A stretch of DNA of 64,000 nt from Sphingomonas sp. CL5.1 (GTDB taxonomy: Bacteria; Pseudomonadota; Alphaproteobacteria; Sphingomonadales; Sphingomonadaceae), in NCBI RefSeq assembly GCF_013344685.1, contig NZ_CP050137.1, positions 1,182,001 to 1,246,000 of the forward strand. The letters are read 5' to 3'. The notes under the pieces are model-generated. The model searched no databases, was not told the origin of the DNA, and worked only from the letters and a program-made list of their open reading frames with translations. Position 1 is the stretch's first letter; each line of letters opens with the position of its first letter. The position numbers and the translations under genes were made by a program. Of the stretch, positions 53,055-62,282 are shown in pieces.

Positions 53055-54086
53055 ATGCCACACTCAGTAGGTTTGGACGTATCACAGAAGACCACGGCGA
53101 TCTGCGTGGTCGATAGCGAAGGGCGGCGGATCTGGAGAGGAAGCTGCCCAACTGACCCTTGTTCGATCTCGAAACTCATCTCCAGGTATGCTGGCGCTGA
53201 CGCGAAGTTGGGTGTCGAGACCGGAGCGATGACACCGTGGCTTGTGCACGGCCTGCGTGCTGCTGGTCCCGATGTCGCGGTCCTTGACGCCCGCCGGGTG
53301 AAAGCAGCGCTGCAAATGAGGTTGAACAAGACCGACCAAAATGACGCGGAAGGGCTGGCGCAGGTGGTACGGACAGGCTGGTACCGCTCCGTCCACGTCA
53401 AGTCGTTGGATGCTCACCAAGCACGATCCCTTCTCGGCGCGCGAGCCCAACTCGTTGGAATGCGGACGCGCCTCTCCAACATGGTGCGCGGCGTGCTCAA
53501 GACATTCGGCCTGCTGCCGGGTGCTGACCGCGGGCTCAGGTTCGATCGCCGCGTCGAAGCAATGGTCGAGGATACGCCGGACGTCGCGTTGATCGTGCGA
53601 CCGCTCCTTGCCACCTGGAGACAGCTTCGCGAACAGATTGCCGTCTTCGACGCGGCCGTTCAGCGCCGGGTGAAGGCAGACGCGACCTGCAGATTGCTGA
53701 TGACAGTTCCGGGCATCGGCGCCCTGTCGGCGCTCGCATTCGTCAGCACGATCGAAGATCCAGCACGTTTCTCTCGCTCGAGATCCGTCGGAGCGCATCT
53801 CGGCCTGACGCCGCGGCGTTACCAGTCAGGTGAGATCGACCGTAGCGGGCGCATTTCTGGATGCGGCGACGTCCTCGCGCGAACGCTCATGTACGAGGCC
53901 GCCATCGTGATCCTCCATCGAGTGAAACGAGCGCTGCACCTGAAGGACTGGGCTCTGGCGATCGCCGAGCGAGCCGGACCAGGCAAGGCGAGGGTCGCGC
54001 TGGCGCGGAAACTGTCGGTGATCCTGCACAGCGTGTGGCGCTCGGGTGAGCCGTTCCGCTGGGAGCCAGTCCCTTCCGCAGCCTAA
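53055..54086 (+). CDS. IS110-family transposase (DEDD, full length)
   Basis: This 343-residue IS110 transposase has an N-terminal RuvC-like DEDD domain (VGLDVSQKTTAICVVD, VETGAMTPWLVHGL, RLNKTDQNDAEGLAQ in part). Its C-terminal domain carries VPGIGALSALAFVSTIEDP and YQSGEIDRSGRISGCGD with the conserved Ser. GGAGG precedes the ATG. IS110 elements move by a recombinase guided by a bridge RNA encoded in a non-coding end. From 53528 on, the gene and its 3' flank are duplicated in tandem. Confidence 0.9.
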   Translation: MPHSVGLDVSQKTTAICVVDSEGRRIWRGSCPTDPCSISKLISRYAGADAKLGVETGAMTPWLVHGLRAAGPDVAVLDARRVKAALQMRLNKTDQNDAEGLAQVVRTGWYRSVHVKSLDAHQARSLLGARAQLVGMRTRLSNMVRGVLKTFGLLPGADRGLRFDRRVEAMVEDTPDVALIVRPLLATWRQLREQIAVFDAAVQRRVKADATCRLLMTVPGIGALSALAFVSTIEDPARFSRSRSVGAHLGLTPRRYQSGEIDRSGRISGCGDVLARTLMYEAAIVILHRVKRALHLKDWALAIAERAGPGKARVALARKLSVILHSVWRSGEPFRWEPVPSAA

Positions 54087-54312
54087 CCAGATCGTCCGGC
54101 ACGAGCCGGATGTACGTGTCGCCTCGGGCGGGGTGTGGGTGACTGCGCGGTAGGGGCCATGGGCACGTGATCTGACGTCAGCCCGTTGTGGACCTTGCAG
54201 CGCCCGCGCTTTTCCGACCGGACCAGATGCTGCGGCGGCCAATGCCGACCGCGAAGAGAACCATGACCCGGAAGGCGACTAAGATGTTGACCAAGGAGCC
54301 ACGATTAGAGAA
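53528..54312 (+). repeat. 785-bp tandem direct repeat, copy 1
   Basis: This segment covers the last 559 bp of the IS110 transposase gene and 226 bp of 3' non-coding sequence. It is followed at once by a second copy with an offset of exactly 785 bp. I see no difference between the copies. The junction shares only 2-3 bp (AC or ACC), as expected for slippage or microhomology-mediated duplication. Confidence 0.9.
54087..54312 (+). other. IS110 3' non-coding segment, possible structured RNA region
   Basis: The 226 bp after the transposase stop are GC-rich with short hairpins (CCGGCACGAGCCGG at about 54097, then a G-rich stretch). Members of one IS110 branch (IS1111 group) encode their bridge RNA in this position, while others use the 5' end. 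An RNA here is a guess; the sequence is also present in the second repeat copy. Confidence 0.3.
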
Positions 54313-55097
54313 CCGCGGGCTCAGGTTCGATCGCCGCGTCGAAGCAATGGTCGAGGATACGCCGGACGTCGCGTTGATCGTGCGACCGCTCCTTGCCACC
54401 TGGAGACAGCTTCGCGAACAGATTGCCGTCTTCGACGCGGCCGTTCAGCGCCGGGTGAAGGCAGACGCGACCTGCAGATTGCTGATGACAGTTCCGGGCA
54501 TCGGCGCCCTGTCGGCGCTCGCATTCGTCAGCACGATCGAAGATCCAGCACGTTTCTCTCGCTCGAGATCCGTCGGAGCGCATCTCGGCCTGACGCCGCG
54601 GCGTTACCAGTCAGGTGAGATCGACCGTAGCGGGCGCATTTCTGGATGCGGCGACGTCCTCGCGCGAACGCTCATGTACGAGGCCGCCATCGTGATCCTC
54701 CATCGAGTGAAACGAGCGCTGCACCTGAAGGACTGGGCTCTGGCGATCGCCGAGCGAGCCGGACCAGGCAAGGCGAGGGTCGCGCTGGCGCGGAAACTGT
54801 CGGTGATCCTGCACAGCGTGTGGCGCTCGGGTGAGCCGTTCCGCTGGGAGCCAGTCCCTTCCGCAGCCTAACCAGATCGTCCGGCACGAGCCGGATGTAC
54901 GTGTCGCCTCGGGCGGGGTGTGGGTGACTGCGCGGTAGGGGCCATGGGCACGTGATCTGACGTCAGCCCGTTGTGGACCTTGCAGCGCCCGCGCTTTTCC
55001 GACCGGACCAGATGCTGCGGCGGCCAATGCCGACCGCGAAGAGAACCATGACCCGGAAGGCGACTAAGATGTTGACCAAGGAGCCACGATTAGAGAA
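54313..55097 (+). repeat. 785-bp tandem direct repeat, copy 2
   Basis: This is the exact second copy of the 785-bp unit. It joins copy 1 at GAGAACCGCGGG, and it ends at GAGAACGG where the single-copy flank resumes. The unit brings a second transposase C-terminal domain and a second 3' non-coding segment. Confidence 0.9.
54315..54871 (+). pseudogene. Duplicated C-terminal half of the IS110 transposase
   Basis: Identical to the last 185 residues of the upstream transposase, this copy lacks the DEDD domain. An open frame from 54188 fuses about 43 residues of translated non-coding DNA (MDLAAPALFRPDQMLRRP...) to it, so a 227-residue protein with an intact Ser domain could be made. It has no natural start and is treated as a pseudogene. 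Confidence 0.85.
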
Positions 55098-55098
55098 C

Positions 55099-55394
55099 GG
55101 CCTCCGCTTACAAGGCATTGAGCAGATAAAAGTGACGGATCGCTTGCGATCATATGTCCGGCCTGTTGTTGCGGTCGCACGTGACCGCTGGCCAAAATGG
55201 CCTCCGCGACGAGGGTTCCAAACAACCTGGCGACCTGATGAAGGCCATTGATTCAAACGGATTGTCCCTCGTCGTGGATCGATCGATCACACCATCTGCT
55301 GCTCGTCTTGCAAGTTACGGCCTCATCTCGGCACGGTCGCATCGTTGTTGCTCCCCGTGCCGGCTGAACTTCAGGCGGCTTGTGCGATCGGCTG
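55099..55394. other. Non-coding spacer between IS110 and IS3 sequences
   Basis: No gene is seen in these 296 bp. The motif GGCCTCCGC occurs at 55099 and again about 100 bp further, and the right end of the IS110 element probably lies in this stretch. The IS3 orfB frame breaks off at about 55395. Confidence 0.4.
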
Positions 55395-56039
55395 TCGGCC
55401 ATGAGCCGCTGGAACTGCTCGCTGGTATATTGGGCGGATTCAACCGGTCGTCGCAACACCCTGGTCGGAGTGATGCAACAGGGCATCGGGCTTGCCACGA
55501 CGCCAGATCGCCATGACCAGCGCGTCGGTGACGAGTTGCGCCGTCATCGTGTCGCTCATCGACCAGCCGACCACACGCTTGGAGAACAGGTCGATCACTG
55601 CCGCCACGTAGAGCCAGCCTTCGATCGTCCAGATATAGGTGAAGTCGGCGACCCACTTGCGGTTCGGGGCATCCGCGCTGAACTGGCGATCGAGCACATT
55701 GTCCGCGATTATCGAGCGTTCGCCGGCGTCCTTGGGCAGCCCGCGACGCCGGGGCCGCGCCTTCAGCCCGTGCAGGCGCATCAGCCGTTCGATGCGGTGC
55801 AGGCCGCATGCAAGGCCTTCGGCCAGAAGATCGTGCCAGACGCGACGCGCGCCATAGGTCCGATCGCTGGCGATGAAGCTGGCGCGGATCTTCGCGCTGA
55901 ACGCCTCGTCGCTGGATGAGCGTGCGCTCGGCGCGCGCGTGAGCCAGGCATGAAAGCCGCTGCGCGAGACCCCGAGCACCTCGCAAATCCACGATACCGG
56001 CCAGATCCCCCGGTGCTTCGCGATGAAGGCGAACCTCAT
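55395..56039 (-). pseudogene. IS3-family OrfB (integrase-core transposase), broken
   Basis: The frame from 56039 gives 199 residues with the HTH_21 region (SDRTYGARRVWHDLLAEGL) and the first catalytic motif WVADFTYIWTIEGWLYVAAV of the rve core, and then HHSDQGVATTG. A frameshift near 55455 moves the reading to SAQYTSEQFQRLMAD, where similarity ends at about 55395. The final Glu motif is absent, so it cannot transpose. Confidence 0.8.
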
Positions 56040-56327
56040 ATCGAGTCCTTCGCGAAGTAGGCCGCCGCTTTTTTTAGGATGTCGCGCTCCGCCTTCACCC
56101 TGACAAGCTCGCGGCGAAGCCGCTCAATCTCAAGCTGCTCGGGCTTCATGTTGCCGTGACCGGGAAATGCCGCTCCCGCATCGGCCGCCGCCTCGTGGAC
56201 CCATTTGCGCAGCACATTTACATGTAAATCCAGATCGCGCGCGGCCTGCGCCACGATCGTGTCCCACCGCGTGGTGTAGCTTCACCGCCTCCAGCTTGAA
56301 CTCCCGGCTGAACTTCCGTCGTTGCAT
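56036..56327 (-). pseudogene. IS3-family OrfA (helix-turn-helix), frameshifted
   Basis: MQRRKFSREFKLEAVKL starts at 56327. After a frame change near 56265 the protein continues as AQAARDLDLHVNVLRKWVHE, then ERLRRELVRVKAERDILKKA and AAYFAKDSI. The parts make a normal OrfA of the IS3 type with leucine-zipper helix, but the shift breaks it. Confidence 0.75.
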
Positions 56328-56465
56328 TGTCACCCTCCGGTTCCATAAACACCTTATCTCGGTGTCCACGAAACCGGCAGCAGCTCACGCGTACCTGTCC
56401 GCCTCAAACCAAAAGTTGGTAAGAAACCCGGGGTAACTATCGACATCCTCTCTCGTCAGGCGCGC

Positions 56466-57179
56466 ATGAAGCGAGTAGTGCTGTGGCGGGAGACGGTGTT
56501 GAGAGACGCAAACGAGGAGCGCCCGAAGCGCGCGCGAAAAATGGGGCGGCCCACGATCGTTGAAGCCGCCCGTCTCGCGCCTCACATACTCAGAAGCGCG
56601 CGTGACGTCTTTTTCGAGCGCGGGTTCGACGGAGCAAGTTCGGACATGATTGCCGAACGGGCCCGGATTTCGAAGCGAACGCTCTATGCGCGTTTCGGCA
56701 GCAAGGCGCGCGTGTTCGAAGCGGTGATCCTCGACGAAATCGACACCCAATTGCGCGCACTGGAGCCGACGATCGACGATCAACTCGATGTCGCCGTGAG
56801 GCTCAAGTCGATCGCGGACGTATTGCTGGCATGGTTGTTGACCACGCGAATCGCGTCGATGGAACGGGTCGTCATTGCCCAGGCCGTGCGCTTTCCCGCG
56901 CTCGCGGCGAACATCCATGATTTCGGATTTCAGCGCGCCGTTCAATGGGTCGCAAGCATCCTCGCGCATGCAGCGGCGAAGGGCGAAATAACCGTGTCCG
57001 ACCCGGTCTTCGCCGCCGAACAGTTCGTCACGCTCGTCGTGGTCGCGCCCATGCGGCGGTCGGCGCTGGGCCTCGCGCCAGCGGCGTACGATGCAGCGGC
57101 AAAGGACCGCGTCAGTCGCGGCATCGACCTGTTCCTGACCGGCTGTCGGCCCGGCACCCCGGCCGACGATGGCGCGTAA
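56466..57179 (+). CDS. TetR/AcrR-family transcriptional regulator
   Basis: This 237-residue TetR protein has an N-terminal helix-turn-helix at about residues 40-85 (ILRSARDVFFERGFDGASSD, then ERARISKRTLYARFGSKARV) and a C-terminal AcrR-like domain. Its stop TAA overlaps the ATG of the UbiB-type gene (TAATG), so it probably controls that gene. The start is uncertain: the first 25 residues are basic and non-conserved, and MGRPTIVEAAR at residue 26 is a plausible start. Confidence 0.85.
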   Translation: MKRVVLWRETVLRDANEERPKRARKMGRPTIVEAARLAPHILRSARDVFFERGFDGASSDMIAERARISKRTLYARFGSKARVFEAVILDEIDTQLRALEPTIDDQLDVAVRLKSIADVLLAWLLTTRIASMERVVIAQAVRFPALAANIHDFGFQRAVQWVASILAHAAAKGEITVSDPVFAAEQFVTLVVVAPMRRSALGLAPAAYDAAAKDRVSRGIDLFLTGCRPGTPADDGA

Positions 57180-58789
57180 TGATCGAGGAAGACGTTCCGA
57201 TCGGTGAGCGCGCTCGTTTCGCAGAATTGGCCGGGATATTCGTCCGCCACGGCCTTGGCGGGCTTGCGGCACGCTTGGGTCTGGCTTTGGGAAGCCCGGA
57301 TCAGACAGGTGAGAAGGACGCTCCCGGGCGAGTGGTCGCCATGCTGCGCGAGCTCGGACCGGTCGCCGTCAAGCTAGGCCAGGTGCTGGCGACGCGCGAG
57401 GATCTGCTGACGCCAGAATGGGTGGCGGCGTTGGCCACGCTTCAGGATCAGGTCACGCCGCTCCCCTTCGAGCAGATCGAAGCAGATCTGGCAGCCTCGC
57501 TCGGCGCACCGGTCGACCAGGTGTTCGCACGCTTCGATCGGACGCCCATCGCAGCCGCGTCGATCGCGCAGGTTCACTCTGCGGCGCTCCAGGACGGGAC
57601 CGAGGTCGTGGTCAAGATCCGCCGTCCCGGTATTGCCACGCGGGTCGATGCTGATCTGCGGCTGTTACGACGGGTCGCGCGATTGGCGGAGAAGCAATCG
57701 CCTGAGGTGCGTCGCCTCAAGCCCGACGAACTCCTGCGCTCCTTCGCCGAAGGTCTGTCGCAGGAAATGGACCTCAGCGCGGAAGCCGCGGCCTGCGAGA
57801 GCATCGGCGCGTATCTGACGACCCTTGGCGTATATACACCGAGGTTCTTCTGGGACCATGTCGGCCGACGGGTCAATGTGCAGGAAAGGCTGGTCGGCCA
57901 ATCCGTCCGTGCGATCACGGCCGTTCCGATCGATCGATCAACCGCAAAGGCGATCGCCGGCACCTACGCCGATGCAGTGCTTCGCATGATCATCTTCAAC
58001 GGGCGCTTCCATGCCGATCCCCATCCCGGCAACGTGTTCGTGCAACCTGACGGGACGATCGCGTTCATAGACTTCGGTGCGGTGGGAACGCTGACCCCCG
58101 CCCGCCGCTCCGAACTGGTCAGCCTGGTACTGTCCATTGCGGGCGATGATGCCCGCGGGGTCGGCGACGTGCTGATGCGATGGTCCGGCGACTATACCGT
58201 CGATGCGCGTTCGCTCCACCGAGACCTTGAAGAACTGATAGGCGAATTCCGCGGCGCCGTCCTTGAGCAGATTCAGCTATCGGTGATTTTCCAACGCGTC
58301 TTCGCGTTGCTCCGCGACTATCGCCTCGCGCTGCCGCCTGATCTGGCGCTGTTGCTGCGCACCCTTCTTACCGCCGAGGGGTTCGTCCGTTCGCTCGACC
58401 CTGAATTCGACATCGCGGCGAGGGCGATGCCGATCGCTCGCGAGCTGATGCGTGAACGCCTAAGTCCTGCCGATCTCAAGAAGGGCGGACGCCGATTGGT
58501 TGCCAGCTTGGGGAGGCTGGCGGCGGCTTCGCCAGAACTAGTGGCCCTTGCGGAAAGCGTGGCGCGATCGGGTGCACTCCCGGTGGAGGTCAGGACCACG
58601 GCCCGACCTTCTTCAAACATTACAGGGCGCGTCGGCGACCCCAATGTTCTCACGGTAGGCTTCTTGGTAGCTGGAGCGCTGTTGGCGGACAGTCACACAG
58701 TTCCTGCTACGATTCTGTTCGCCGCCGCCATCGCCAACTTTGTTCTCAGTTGGTGGGTTCGCAAAGGCGAGGGTCCGAGGGGGCCATAG
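57179..58789 (+). CDS. ABC1/UbiB-family atypical kinase
   Basis: This 536-residue protein of the AarF/UbiB/ADCK family has the KxGQ motif (VKLGQVLATREDLL), the A-rich loop AAASIAQVHSA, Lys in VVVKIRRPG, the catalytic HADPHPGNVF and the metal-binding DFGAVG. Two C-terminal transmembrane helices (about 490-530) anchor it. The family supports ubiquinone synthesis as ATPases or kinases. A TetR-linked, mobile-DNA-flanked copy is probably accessory, not the housekeeping ubiB. The ATG at 57179 is chosen over the longer shadow frame. Confidence 0.88.
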   Translation: MIEEDVPIGERARFAELAGIFVRHGLGGLAARLGLALGSPDQTGEKDAPGRVVAMLRELGPVAVKLGQVLATREDLLTPEWVAALATLQDQVTPLPFEQIEADLAASLGAPVDQVFARFDRTPIAAASIAQVHSAALQDGTEVVVKIRRPGIATRVDADLRLLRRVARLAEKQSPEVRRLKPDELLRSFAEGLSQEMDLSAEAAACESIGAYLTTLGVYTPRFFWDHVGRRVNVQERLVGQSVRAITAVPIDRSTAKAIAGTYADAVLRMIIFNGRFHADPHPGNVFVQPDGTIAFIDFGAVGTLTPARRSELVSLVLSIAGDDARGVGDVLMRWSGDYTVDARSLHRDLEELIGEFRGAVLEQIQLSVIFQRVFALLRDYRLALPPDLALLLRTLLTAEGFVRSLDPEFDIAARAMPIARELMRERLSPADLKKGGRRLVASLGRLAAASPELVALAESVARSGALPVEVRTTARPSSNITGRVGDPNVLTVGFLVAGALLADSHTVPATILFAAAIANFVLSWWVRKGEGPRGP

Positions 58790-58820
58790 ATAGCATGCAG
58801 CGCCGAACCGTCTTGGTGGC

Positions 58821-59876
58821 TAGAGCAAAATCTGATCTGATAGATTCGCTTTGGGATTCCCTTAGGATCAAAAGTCTGATTCATGATGCCGTCCGAGCGG
58901 AGGTCGGCGTGTCATGGCGAAATCTTTATCTGCGGATCTTCGTTCTCGTGTGATCGCGGCGGTCGATGGCGGTCTGTCACGACGGGCAGCGGCCGACAGG
59001 TTCGGTGTCGGTGCCGCCAGCGCGATCCGTTGGGTGCGCGAGTGGCGCGATAGCGGTACGACCAGTGCGAAGCCGCAAGGTGGCGACCGGCGATCCCGAC
59101 GGATCGAAGCGTATCGAGAGGTGATTTTAGCGACGATCGAGCAGCAGGTGGACATCACGCTGGTCGAATTGGCCGAGATGCTTCGGGCCGAGCATGGTGC
59201 CGCGTTCGCGGCGAGCACGATCTGGCGTTTTCTCGACCGTCACGACATGACCTTGAAAAAAACGGCGCACGCGAGCGAGCAGGAGCGGCCCGACGTCGCC
59301 GCGCGGCGACACGCCTGGTTCGATGCCCAGCCTGATCTCGATCCCGAGCAGTTGGTGTTCATCGACGAAACCGGCGCCTCTACCAAGATGGCTCGTCTGC
59401 GGGGACGCGCAAAGCGCGGCATGCGATGCCGATCATCCATCCCACACGGCCATTGGAAGACGACCACCTTCACCGGCGCGCTCCGCCTGTCCGGCATGAC
59501 CGCGCCGATGGTGCTCGACGGACCGATGACAGGGGAATGGTTCGTCGCCTATGTCGAGCACGTCCTCGTCCCGACCTTACGGCCCGGCAATGTCGTGATC
59601 CTCGACAACCTTCCTGCCCACAAGAACGTCGCCGCCCGCGAAGCCATCGAAGCGACGGGCGCGCGGATGCTCTTCCTCCCGCCATACAGCCCCGACTTCA
59701 ATCCGATCGAGAATGCCTTCTCAAAGCTCAAGGCCATCCTGCGAAAGGCTGCTGCTCAAACCATCCCCGACCTGTGGGACACAATCCGCGACGCCCTGCC
59801 GTGCTTCACGCCAGAAGAGTGCGCAAACTACTTCTCGGCCGCCGGATATGAACTGGAATGATCGGAATCTGCTCTA
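58821..59876 (+). mobile_element. IS630-family insertion sequence, apparently complete
   Basis: The ends TAGAGCAAAATCTGATC (58821) and, on the other strand, TAGAGCAGATTCCGATC (59876) form a 17-bp inverted repeat with a few mismatches. Each ends in TA, the duplicated target of IS630/Tc1-type elements. The 1056-bp element holds one intact transposase gene. Confidence 0.85.
58914..59861 (+). CDS. IS630-family DDE transposase
   Basis: This 315-residue protein has an N-terminal helix-turn-helix (GLSRRAAADRFGVGAASAIRW), then the DDE domain: VFIDETGAS (first Asp), VVILDNLPAHK (second Asp) and LPPYSPDFNPIENAFSKLK (Glu). All three catalytic residues are present. Unlike many IS630 members, it is one uninterrupted frame. 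The transposase should be active. Confidence 0.92.
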   Translation: MAKSLSADLRSRVIAAVDGGLSRRAAADRFGVGAASAIRWVREWRDSGTTSAKPQGGDRRSRRIEAYREVILATIEQQVDITLVELAEMLRAEHGAAFAASTIWRFLDRHDMTLKKTAHASEQERPDVAARRHAWFDAQPDLDPEQLVFIDETGASTKMARLRGRAKRGMRCRSSIPHGHWKTTTFTGALRLSGMTAPMVLDGPMTGEWFVAYVEHVLVPTLRPGNVVILDNLPAHKNVAAREAIEATGARMLFLPPYSPDFNPIENAFSKLKAILRKAAAQTIPDLWDTIRDALPCFTPEECANYFSAAGYELE

Positions 59877-59979
59877 GGCAGTGCCCGATCTGACGGAACC
59901 GTGATAATTCGAAAAAAAGAATTTGGGCAAAATGCCCCACCATTTCGGAAGGCGTGATTCGACATTGCCCGGCAGAGTC

Positions 59980-60165
59980 ACCTATAGTCGCTGATCTGAC
60001 CGGCGGTAATGAAGAAACTCAACGGGCGATCATTCGCATCGGTAAAGGCATGGGGCTTGGTGTTCATGCCGCCTTTGATTCGGCCAATCAGTCGGCCAAG
60101 ATCCCCCTTTTTATCGTCAGCCTCGATGCCGCGCGGCGCGTCTTCAGATGGGACACGTCGATCAT
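59980..60165 (-). pseudogene. IS5-family (IS1031-like) transposase fragment
   Basis: The minus frame from 60165 reads MIDVSHLKTRRAASRLTIKK, then GRLIGRIKGGMNTKPHAFTD and RPLSFFITAGQISDY. This is the core of an IS5/IS1031-like transposase with a normal first Asp motif. Both the N-terminal half and the C-terminal half are gone. Confidence 0.75.
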
Positions 60166-60497
60166 CACCGGTTCACCTCAAGCCAGCTCCAAAGGTCGGC
60201 CAGCGGTTCGGCGATTTGCCGCTCATCGAAGGCGCGCGCTGCTGCCAGGTGCAGCGTCTCCGCGACAGCGCGTACTGTCACCAAGCTTCGTGCCATTGTC
60301 GCGCTCGCACCTGTCCGCTGGCGCCTACGACGCGCTTTCTGGTCTGGGCTGGCCTCCACCGGCGACCTCGATGTTATCACGGCGGGAATGTGCTGGGCGA
60401 CATCAGCATCGTGTTCGAACCTGCTGTGAGTCCGCACCTATTGCATTTACTCTTTCCAGCAGGTTGCCCAAGCCCGCTGCTCGGCGGTGCGTGACTC
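60166..60497. other. Region without a recognised gene
   Basis: No supported gene is seen in these 332 bp. A minus frame ending at 60165 contains ETLHLAAARAFDERQIAEPL, which looks protein-like but is unplaced. The stretch is probably decayed mobile DNA between the IS5 scar and the atuA operon. Confidence 0.35.
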
Positions 60498-62282
60498 TCA
60501 GTGTGGGCCATTTCGTGCGGCGAGAGCCAGCGGTAACGCCATAACTTTGGACCTGACATACTCCCCCAAGGCCTTGGCTTGGGTGTCGAAGCGCAGTGTC
60601 TCAGTCGCACCGCCATCGAGGAGGGCCTTGATCACGAAGTTAACGGCGCAAAGGTTAGGGAGGGCGTAACGCTCGATCGTCAACCCGGCCGTTTCCGGCA
60701 ACAGGCTCGCCAATGTCTCGACCGTGAGCTTTGAGACCAGCCACTCATATCCGAGATCATCCTTCGCCCATATCCCGACGTTCCCGTTACCACCCTTGTC
60801 TCCCGAGCGAGCATCGAACGCCGTCCCGATCGGCGCATCGACAGTGTCGCCCCAATCCCGCTCGGTATAGGTTGTCGCGGGTTGCCGAAGCTCGATCCAG
60901 GCCATGACGGGTGGTCGAGCAGCCTCCAACCGCGTGCCGTCCGCCAGCACCGCGACATGAGCGAGCAGATCCTGAAAAACGACTGCGGGCCAATAGACGC
61001 CAAACGCGGTCGCGCCTCGAGTTCCAGCCCGGAGCGAGAATAGGCCGGGATAGCTAGCCAAACCAAGCTCGACCGACGCGTCGAAGAAGTTCCGCCCGAC
61101 AGCAGCCTCCGACCCTTGCGCGCTGACCTTAAGGAAGCTCGTTGCCGCGAGTTGATCCGCTGGGCGCGGATCCACCCCGCCAATCAGGTCGAAGCGCAGC
61201 GCGGTGAGGTCGGCGTCCACCAGCTGCGCGCGGAATCCCCGCTCCAGCAGATGCGCCTTCTCAGCGCGATCGAGGCCAGTCAGCACGAACATCATGCTGT
61301 TCTCGAAGCCGCCGAGGGCAGTGATCGCGACTTTAGTCGTGACCGAAGGCGGAGTACCACGCGTGCCGTAAAGACGAACGCGGTCCTGACCCAGCTCCTC
61401 GAGCTGGATCGTATCGAGCTGCACGGTCACGTCGGGATTGAGATAGTCGAGCCCCTGGATCTCGTATAGCAGCTGCGCCGTGACGGTGCCGGCCGTCACG
61501 GCTCCCCCGGTCCCGGGATGCTTAGTGATGACGCTACTTCCATCGGCAGCTATCTCGGCGAGTGGAAAGCCTGGACGGATCGGATCCGCGATAGCGGCGA
61601 CGCCGGAGTAGTTGCCGCCGGTCGCCTGCGTTCCGCACTCAATCACATGCGCCGCGGCGACCGCGCCGGCGAGCGCGTCCCATTGATCGAGTGGCCAGCC
61701 GTGCCACCAGGCTGCGGCGCCAACCACGACGGAAGCGTCCGTAACCCGAGGGCAGATCACGATGTCGGCTCCCGCGCCGAGTGCCGCCACGATACCCCAG
61801 GCGCCGAGATAGGCGTTCGCGGTGAGGGGCCGGTGGCCCCAAGATGACAGCGGTTTCCCCGTGTCGAGGTGTGAAAGGGGGTTTCCTTCTTCCTGGAGGG
61901 CATCCAGCCTCGGCAACAGGTCGTCGCCTTCGACATGGGCAATCGAGAGGGGGACCCCCCGCGCGCCGCACGTGCGACGCAGCCGCTCGGCAAGTGTCGC
62001 CGGCGCGAGTCCGCCGGCATTGACCACGACCTTCACCCCGCGTGCCGCGATCTCCTCAAGTAGGGGGTCGATCTGCCGTTCGAAGGTCTTGGCGTAGCCT
62101 GTCTCGGGATCCTTCAACCGGTTCTTCGCGAGCACCAGCATGGTGACCTCGGCGAGGTAGTCGCCGGTAATCACGTCCACCTCGCCGCCCCGCAGGACCT
62201 CCTCCATCGCGCTTAGGCGATCGCCGTAGAATCCCGAGCAGTTGGCGATACGGACGGGGCGATTTCCCCTTTCATCGGTCAT
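60498..62282 (-). CDS. atuA: acyclic terpene utilisation protein AtuA-like
   Basis: This 594-residue protein has the DUF1446 domain of AtuA: IANCSGFYGDRLSAMEEVL, DVITGDYLAEVTMLVLAK, VKVVVNAGGLAPATLAERL and ADIVICPRVTDASVVVG. A C-terminal AtuA-like ferredoxin-fold domain includes ARSGDKGGNGNVGIWA. In Pseudomonas AtuA belongs to citronellol/geraniol catabolism, where its exact reaction is unproven. The gene is coupled (4 bp) to a class III CoA-transferase gene. No geranyl-CoA carboxylase (AtuC/AtuF) lies in the window, so the substrate may be another branched acid. Confidence 0.88.
   Translation of the reverse strand: MTDERGNRPVRIANCSGFYGDRLSAMEEVLRGGEVDVITGDYLAEVTMLVLAKNRLKDPETGYAKTFERQIDPLLEEIAARGVKVVVNAGGLAPATLAERLRRTCGARGVPLSIAHVEGDDLLPRLDALQEEGNPLSHLDTGKPLSSWGHRPLTANAYLGAWGIVAALGAGADIVICPRVTDASVVVGAAAWWHGWPLDQWDALAGAVAAAHVIECGTQATGGNYSGVAAIADPIRPGFPLAEIAADGSSVITKHPGTGGAVTAGTVTAQLLYEIQGLDYLNPDVTVQLDTIQLEELGQDRVRLYGTRGTPPSVTTKVAITALGGFENSMMFVLTGLDRAEKAHLLERGFRAQLVDADLTALRFDLIGGVDPRPADQLAATSFLKVSAQGSEAAVGRNFFDASVELGLASYPGLFSLRAGTRGATAFGVYWPAVVFQDLLAHVAVLADGTRLEAARPPVMAWIELRQPATTYTERDWGDTVDAPIGTAFDARSGDKGGNGNVGIWAKDDLGYEWLVSKLTVETLASLLPETAGLTIERYALPNLCAVNFVIKALLDGGATETLRFDTQAKALGEYVRSKVMALPLALAARNGPH

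Larger units (their letters stand above)
55395..56385 (-). mobile_element. IS3-family element, truncated and frameshifted
   Basis: This contains an orfA and orfB of an IS3 element on the minus strand, both damaged. The 5' side near 56340-56385 includes GGTGTCCACGAAACCGG, possibly the terminal inverted repeat. The 3' end of orfB is missing, so the element is not autonomous. Confidence 0.75.

Noticed and set aside
59954..60544. A 196-residue plus-strand protein
   Set aside because: The minus strand of the same stretch reads as an IS5-family transposase core, and the plus frame has low-complexity Arg/Ser/Pro composition.
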